Source: Cocleimonas sp. (GTDB taxonomy: Bacteria > Pseudomonadota > Gammaproteobacteria > Thiotrichales > Thiotrichaceae). Taken from it: a stretch of DNA of 9,117 nucleotides. The translations under genes were made by a program, and so were the position numbers. The stretch spans positions 1 through 9,117 of the forward strand of contig JAGLBQ010000291.1 of assembly GCA_023146675.1 (NCBI GenBank). The letters are read 5' to 3'. Below are positions 5,849-9,117 of the stretch, in pieces (the first letter of the stretch is position 1; every line of letters starts with the position of its first letter). The notes under the pieces are model-generated. The model had not been told where the DNA came from, did not search any database, and was given only the letters and a program-made list of their open reading frames with translations.

Positions 5849-5852
5849 GAGG
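5847..5852 (+). promoter_or_regulatory. napB ribosome binding site overlapping the napA stop
   Basis: AGGAGG starts within the TAG stop of napA (5846-5848) and lies 8 bases before the napB ATG at 5861. Ribosomes finishing napA would sit on the napB initiation region, so translational coupling and matched amounts of the two subunits are likely. Confidence 0.8.
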
Positions 5853-5860
5853 AGTAGAAG

Positions 5861-6304
5861 ATGAAAACTAAAATTAATACAGGCGTAAAAACCCTTTTAT
5901 TCAGTCTAGGCTTACTGACGCTTCAACCTAGCTTAGTATTTGCAGCAGACCCTGTGTATTCATTACGAGGGGATGTGGCGATGGATGAAATATCAGAAAT
6001 GATACCCAATCGGCGTGCAATGGCGGTAGATGGTGGAATAAGTGTCACCTTTGAAGATCAACCACCCTTGATCCCCCATAATATTGACAAAACACGCATT
6101 ACCTTGCATGAGAATAGTTGTTTAAGCTGTCATAGCAAAAAGAACTTCAAAGAAACCAATGCAGTCAGACCACCTAAAAGCCATTATATGACGCGCAAAG
6201 ATAGCAAACTAAAGAAAATATCAACAGGACGCTATTTTTGCACTCAATGCCATGTAACACAGGCATATACAAAGCCTTTAGTCGGCAATGACTTTAAAAA
6301 CTAA
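5861..6304 (+). CDS. napB: NapB, dihaem c-type electron-transfer subunit of periplasmic nitrate reductase
   Basis: 147 residues. Sec signal peptide at 1-28 (hydrophobic LLFSLGLLTL, VFA cleavage site). Two haem-c sites are seen: C87-L-S-C90-H91 and C127-T-Q-C130-H131. The likely distal haem ligands are His73 (PPLIPH) and His108 (KSHY), both in blocks conserved in NapB (DQPPLIPH; YFCTQCHV; PLVGNDF). It passes electrons from a tetrahaem donor to the 4Fe-4S cluster of NapA in the periplasm. It lies 12 bases after napA and 16 bases before the GTG start of the tetrahaem gene, in one transcription unit. Length and motifs are complete; there is no sign of damage. Confidence 0.95.
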   Translation: MKTKINTGVKTLLFSLGLLTLQPSLVFAADPVYSLRGDVAMDEISEMIPNRRAMAVDGGISVTFEDQPPLIPHNIDKTRITLHENSCLSCHSKKNFKETNAVRPPKSHYMTRKDSKLKKISTGRYFCTQCHVTQAYTKPLVGNDFKN

Positions 6305-6307
6305 TTT

Positions 6308-6312
6308 GGAGG
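6308..6312 (+). promoter_or_regulatory. Ribosome binding site selecting the GTG start at 6321
   Basis: GGAGG lies 8 bases before GTG 6321. The in-frame ATG at 6288 is inside napB and has no comparable purine-rich site at proper spacing, so the GTG is the better start of the tetrahaem gene. Confidence 0.75.
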
Positions 6313-6320
6313 AAGTTACA

Positions 6321-6821
6321 GTGACATATACCAACAAACCGTCCTTATTAGGACGTCTCATCATCTTACTTGTAATTGGAGTTTTTTCTTCATCCATTGC
6401 CAGCGCAGAAGATTTAAAAGCACTAGAGAAATGTGAAACCTGTCATAGCAAACAAGCCAGCGAGTTTCAAGAAAGTGTTCATTACATCAATCGCTCAGGT
6501 GTACAAGCAACGTGTAATAACTGCCATGCAAATAAGAAACATAAAAACGGTGTAAATGCCAGTAAAGTAGTCAAAAAGCCCCGTATTGAAATGGTAGCGA
6601 GTGAATGGAAGCGTTTAAAGGATAATAACTCCAAAGAATGTAAAACCTGCCACTCACCCATGGCAATGGACTTAGCGAAGCAAGAGCCACGGAGTGTCGC
6701 AAGACATGAAGAAAGCTTTGATGCTGGCAATACTTCTTGTATCAACTGCCATCAGGGAATATCACACTATCTGCCTGACGGATGGGAAAAGCACAAGAAA
6801 GCTATCAAAGATAAAAAATGA
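6321..6821 (+). CDS. Short NapC/NirT-like tetrahaem cytochrome c, probable electron donor to NapAB
   Basis: 166 residues from GTG 6321; a start at ATG 6288 would add 11 residues and overlap napB. The N-terminus has one hydrophobic stretch (about 9-22) ending in SIASA before ED, which looks like a cleavable Sec signal rather than an uncleaved anchor. There are four haem-c sites: C38-41H42, C65-68H69, C107-110H111 and C140-143H144. HYINRSGVQATC (54-65), the EWKRLK block (95-100) and CHQGISHYLP (143-152) are characteristic of NapC/NirT. Unlike ordinary NapC, the first haem motif is CETCHSK without the following Met, and the stretch between haems 2 and 3 is 37 residues against about 55 that I recall for NapC. 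The missing part includes much of the quinol-side region. It may therefore be a soluble or altered member of the family. It is the last gene of the nap operon and ends at a strong terminator. The family is clear; the napC symbol is withheld because anchor and quinol site look lost. Confidence 0.85.
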   Translation: MTYTNKPSLLGRLIILLVIGVFSSSIASAEDLKALEKCETCHSKQASEFQESVHYINRSGVQATCNNCHANKKHKNGVNASKVVKKPRIEMVASEWKRLKDNNSKECKTCHSPMAMDLAKQEPRSVARHEESFDAGNTSCINCHQGISHYLPDGWEKHKKAIKDKK

Positions 6822-6843
6822 TATGTAACTAAATATCAACCCT

Positions 6844-6876
6844 AAAAAACCCCTGTCAATATGATAGGGGTTTTTT
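6844..6876. terminator. Bidirectional intrinsic terminator between nap and the convergent gene
   Basis: AAAAAACCCCTGTCA (6844-6858) pairs with TGATAGGGGTTTTTT (6862-6876) across a 3-nt loop: a 15-bp stem with a single G-U pair on the plus-strand transcript. The U-run on one strand and the A-run on the other let it stop transcription of nap (ending 6821) and of the minus-strand gene (ending 6916). Confidence 0.92.
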
Positions 6877-6915
6877 GATGGAGCTCTTTACTTTACTTTC
6901 AGTCCCTCTCTCTCC

Positions 6916-9117
6916 CTATACGGTATTCAACGTAGGATGAACATGATTAATTCTAGTCACCGCAACCAAACAAGCTGCTTGCTCCATTGCTCCTCGCGAG
7001 TGTGTAAAGTTTTCAAATAGCGGCAAAACCATTTTGGCAAATTCAATATCATCAAAAGCAATATCACGAAATGTTTCAATCAATGCTTTTTTAGCAGCAC
7101 TAGCTGAGAGCGGTTTTAATCCTGTGTTTATACGATCTGCTGGAAGTCTTCCAGGTGGTAATTCATAGAGCCAACGACGTAATAATTGTTGCAATGTATC
7201 CCTATCAGCAGGGAGATTATCTGGGTGTTCTGGTAGTCCTGTGCCTAGTTCATTCCGTGCTTTAATTTGTTTTGCTTGATCTTTTTTTCGCATACTTGCC
7301 ATCACAGGCAATTGAGGCTTCCAACGGGCAGTGGTTGAATAACGGTGATATAACGACCATAAAATACGCACCACAAAACCGCGTAGCTCACGGTCTGGGC
7401 TTTCTGTTAGTTGGAATAATGACTCAGGTAATTGGAATTTTTCATGCTTTTGAATAATCTGCATTCCCAGTTGGCGCGTTTCTGGTTTTTTGGATTCACA
7501 AAAGCTATACACTGCGCTGGATTCAAGCTGTGATGCATCAATACGATAGCGCCTATTTTCTGCTTCTGCATCCACTAATAACGCTTTACTAACAAACTCA
7601 CGAATTTCATTATATTTAGATTCACACAGCTCAATTAAATCAGCCGAAGGCGGTTGCCATGCGGCAAATTCATAGTGAGAAAATTCTAAGGCTAATTGAC
7701 GTAGCGTGGTATGTTTATGCTGGAAAAACGGCTTGAACTGTTCAAAAGTGGCAAAACTTGCAGGAATCTCAGCCCCAGGATCAACGGGTCGATCAGTTAA
7801 TTTCAAGCAAATATCAGGATGATGATGGCGGATATATTCAATCGCAAACTTGCTGATGGGTGAATCAGGCTTTTCGCTTGCCATTCCCCATAAGTTTTGA
7901 CAACCTTCAACCATACTACCTGCTGAAAACTCACGTTCTTCGCCTGCCATTTTTTGCAAAAATGCTGTTTCTGAAATGATATTAAGTGCCGATCCTTTTT
8001 CAATCAGTACTTCTGCTTTAACTTGTTTACTGCCCTTGCGCCCATTGCCATACATAGGCGATCCTTCATCACCAATGACTAAGAAGTCTAGCTTGCCATT
8101 CACTGCTTTATGATTTTTACCGTTCGCAGCATTCACAATGGTTTGCGCTTCTTTGCGCGTCATGGTTTTCAACTTGCCTGTAAAGAGATAGGTCATTTCA
8201 TCAAGATCTACATTTTTATCAACCTCACTCGCACCATCATCCAAAGACTCAGCAACATCATCCTGCTTGGCAAAGTCGGCAGGCAAAAAGGCTTTAATCA
8301 TTAGTTCAACCGCAAAATGATGGTATTCCTCTTCTTCACGATTCACTAAGGTCATTAACCATTCAAAACCTAAATTTTTGGGACTAAAACGACGTATATC
8401 AGAAAGCCATTCTCTTACTTGCTCTGCTAAATATTCGTTAAAGTTTAGCTGCTGCGCCCATATTTTATCTGATTGCTTAAGTATTTTAATAAAATCAGCC
8501 TTATTCCAGTCAGGCTCGTAGACTAATGCTTGGTAATACTCCAATGGCAATATTTCAGCTTTAATACTGCTATTATCTATCCACGCTATAATTTGATCAG
8601 AAAATAAAGGATTCAATAACGCTGTTTGAACAAACTCAGAGGGCAATTGATTAATATTCAACTGCCCTAGGTTCTCAATAATAAATGCGCTAACCTCATC
8701 TGCTTGATCATGCGCTGGCTCTAATTGCTCGGCAATGCTCTGAAAATAATTGATACCCAGTTTTTTTAATGGGTGTAGCTCCAACAAATATTTGCTTACA
8801 AAACGAAAGCTAGATTCTGTTGTATTAATCAGGCGTTGCTGAAACCATTTTGCACTTAGTTCTTTGCGACCAAAATATTCACGTAATGCTTTTTCTGCAA
8901 AGTTATAATGCTGGCTTTTTTCTAATAGCTCCCCCCAAAGTGACAGACCAATATCATTACGTGGATGACGCTCAGCAATCAATAACTGTACTAATTTAAC
9001 GATATTGACATTCGTATTGATAGATAATCGACGTAGCTCCGAGAGAGGCAAATCACGCGCATGGGATTTAATATAGGCAATAGCGTATTGCTGTGCCTTA
9101 TTATCCTTTGATTCAAG
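6916..9117 (-). CDS. Large BRCT-domain protein with HEAT-like helical regions (N-terminus cut by window)
   Basis: The frame is open from the window edge to the TAG at 6916-6918: 733 visible residues. The first candidate internal start (TTG at 9051-9049) has open frame upstream to the edge, so the true start lies outside. A BRCT domain spans about visible residues 308-391, shown by LFTGKL, then T-R-K-E-A-Q near an AANGK, a FLVIGDEGS strand, and KQVKAEVLIEKGS followed by ISETAFL. This is the type of BRCT found in DNA ligase A and in many bacterial stand-alone proteins, where it binds DNA ends or partner proteins. Both flanks are long helical sequence reminiscent of HEAT-like repeats, with an acidic linker (about 283-305) before the BRCT. 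No nuclease, ATPase or ligase motif is visible. BRCT proteins of this size sometimes carry a WGR domain near the N-terminus, not visible here. It is convergent with nap, separated by the bidirectional terminator, and probably functionally unrelated. The role is unknown. Confidence 0.8.
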   Translation of the reverse strand, partial: LESKDNKAQQYAIAYIKSHARDLPLSELRRLSINTNVNIVKLVQLLIAERHPRNDIGLSLWGELLEKSQHYNFAEKALREYFGRKELSAKWFQQRLINTTESSFRFVSKYLLELHPLKKLGINYFQSIAEQLEPAHDQADEVSAFIIENLGQLNINQLPSEFVQTALLNPLFSDQIIAWIDNSSIKAEILPLEYYQALVYEPDWNKADFIKILKQSDKIWAQQLNFNEYLAEQVREWLSDIRRFSPKNLGFEWLMTLVNREEEEYHHFAVELMIKAFLPADFAKQDDVAESLDDGASEVDKNVDLDEMTYLFTGKLKTMTRKEAQTIVNAANGKNHKAVNGKLDFLVIGDEGSPMYGNGRKGSKQVKAEVLIEKGSALNIISETAFLQKMAGEEREFSAGSMVEGCQNLWGMASEKPDSPISKFAIEYIRHHHPDICLKLTDRPVDPGAEIPASFATFEQFKPFFQHKHTTLRQLALEFSHYEFAAWQPPSADLIELCESKYNEIREFVSKALLVDAEAENRRYRIDASQLESSAVYSFCESKKPETRQLGMQIIQKHEKFQLPESLFQLTESPDRELRGFVVRILWSLYHRYSTTARWKPQLPVMASMRKKDQAKQIKARNELGTGLPEHPDNLPADRDTLQQLLRRWLYELPPGRLPADRINTGLKPLSASAAKKALIETFRDIAFDDIEFAKMVLPLFENFTHSRGAMEQAACLVAVTRINHVHPTLNTV

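Noticed and set aside
6288..6320. ATG 6288 as the start of the tetrahaem cytochrome gene
   Set aside because: It overlaps the end of napB, has no good ribosome binding site, and adds 11 acidic/polar residues before the signal peptide. GTG 6321 has GGAGG at 8 bases.
9049..9051. TTG at 9051-9049 as the true start of the minus-strand BRCT gene
   Set aside because: The frame stays open and protein-like to the window edge and the helical sequence continues upstream, so the gene is more likely cut by the window.

Overview
The window looks like a chromosomal piece of an AT-rich gammaproteobacterium with a periplasmic nitrogen-oxide respiration set. The multihaem cytochrome tail, the Nap genes and the short repeats remind me of sulfur-oxidising Thiotrichales or of methanotrophs, but this placement is an inference from gene style only. 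No taxonomic marker gene (rRNA, tRNA) is present.

Layout. (1) 1-317: 3' end of a hydroxylamine-oxidoreductase (HAO) family octahaem cytochrome, closed by a hairpin terminator at 345-380. (2) 427-1600: a secreted TPR protein and a small lipoprotein with an NlpE-C-like domain, separated by a 101-bp hairpin-rich repeat (1077-1177). (3) 1803-2579: a Crp/Fnr-family regulator with a non-standard N-terminal cysteine set, preceded by a palindrome-rich intergenic region. (4) 2580-2991: 412 bp without a gene. It holds a near-consensus FNR-type site spaced exactly as in a class II promoter from a TATACT -10 box, a 17-nt repeat shared with the region at 1050, a 12-bp perfect hairpin, and the napD ribosome binding site. 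(5) 2992-6821: a compact nap operon, napD-napA-napB, followed by a shortened NapC/NirT-like tetrahaem cytochrome best started at GTG 6321. It ends at a bidirectional terminator (6844-6876). (6) 6916-9117, minus strand: a large BRCT-domain protein with helical, HEAT-like flanks, cut by the window edge and unrelated in orientation to nap.

How the genes fit together. NapA (Mo-bisMGD, 4Fe-4S, Tat-exported) and NapB (dihaem) form the periplasmic nitrate reductase, and NapD is its Tat-signal chaperone. The tetrahaem protein is the likely electron donor. It appears to lack the usual membrane anchor and quinol-site segment of NapC, so its own donor is an open question. The HAO-family cytochrome about 2.7 kb upstream could act on nitrite or hydroxylamine in the same compartment, so nitrate could be reduced to nitrite and passed on, or hydroxylamine electrons could enter the same haem network. 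Low-oxygen or nitrogen-oxide control through the Fnr-type site and the adjacent Crp/Fnr regulator is plausible. The regulator's recognition helix is not that of canonical FNR, so it may not be the protein that binds that site.
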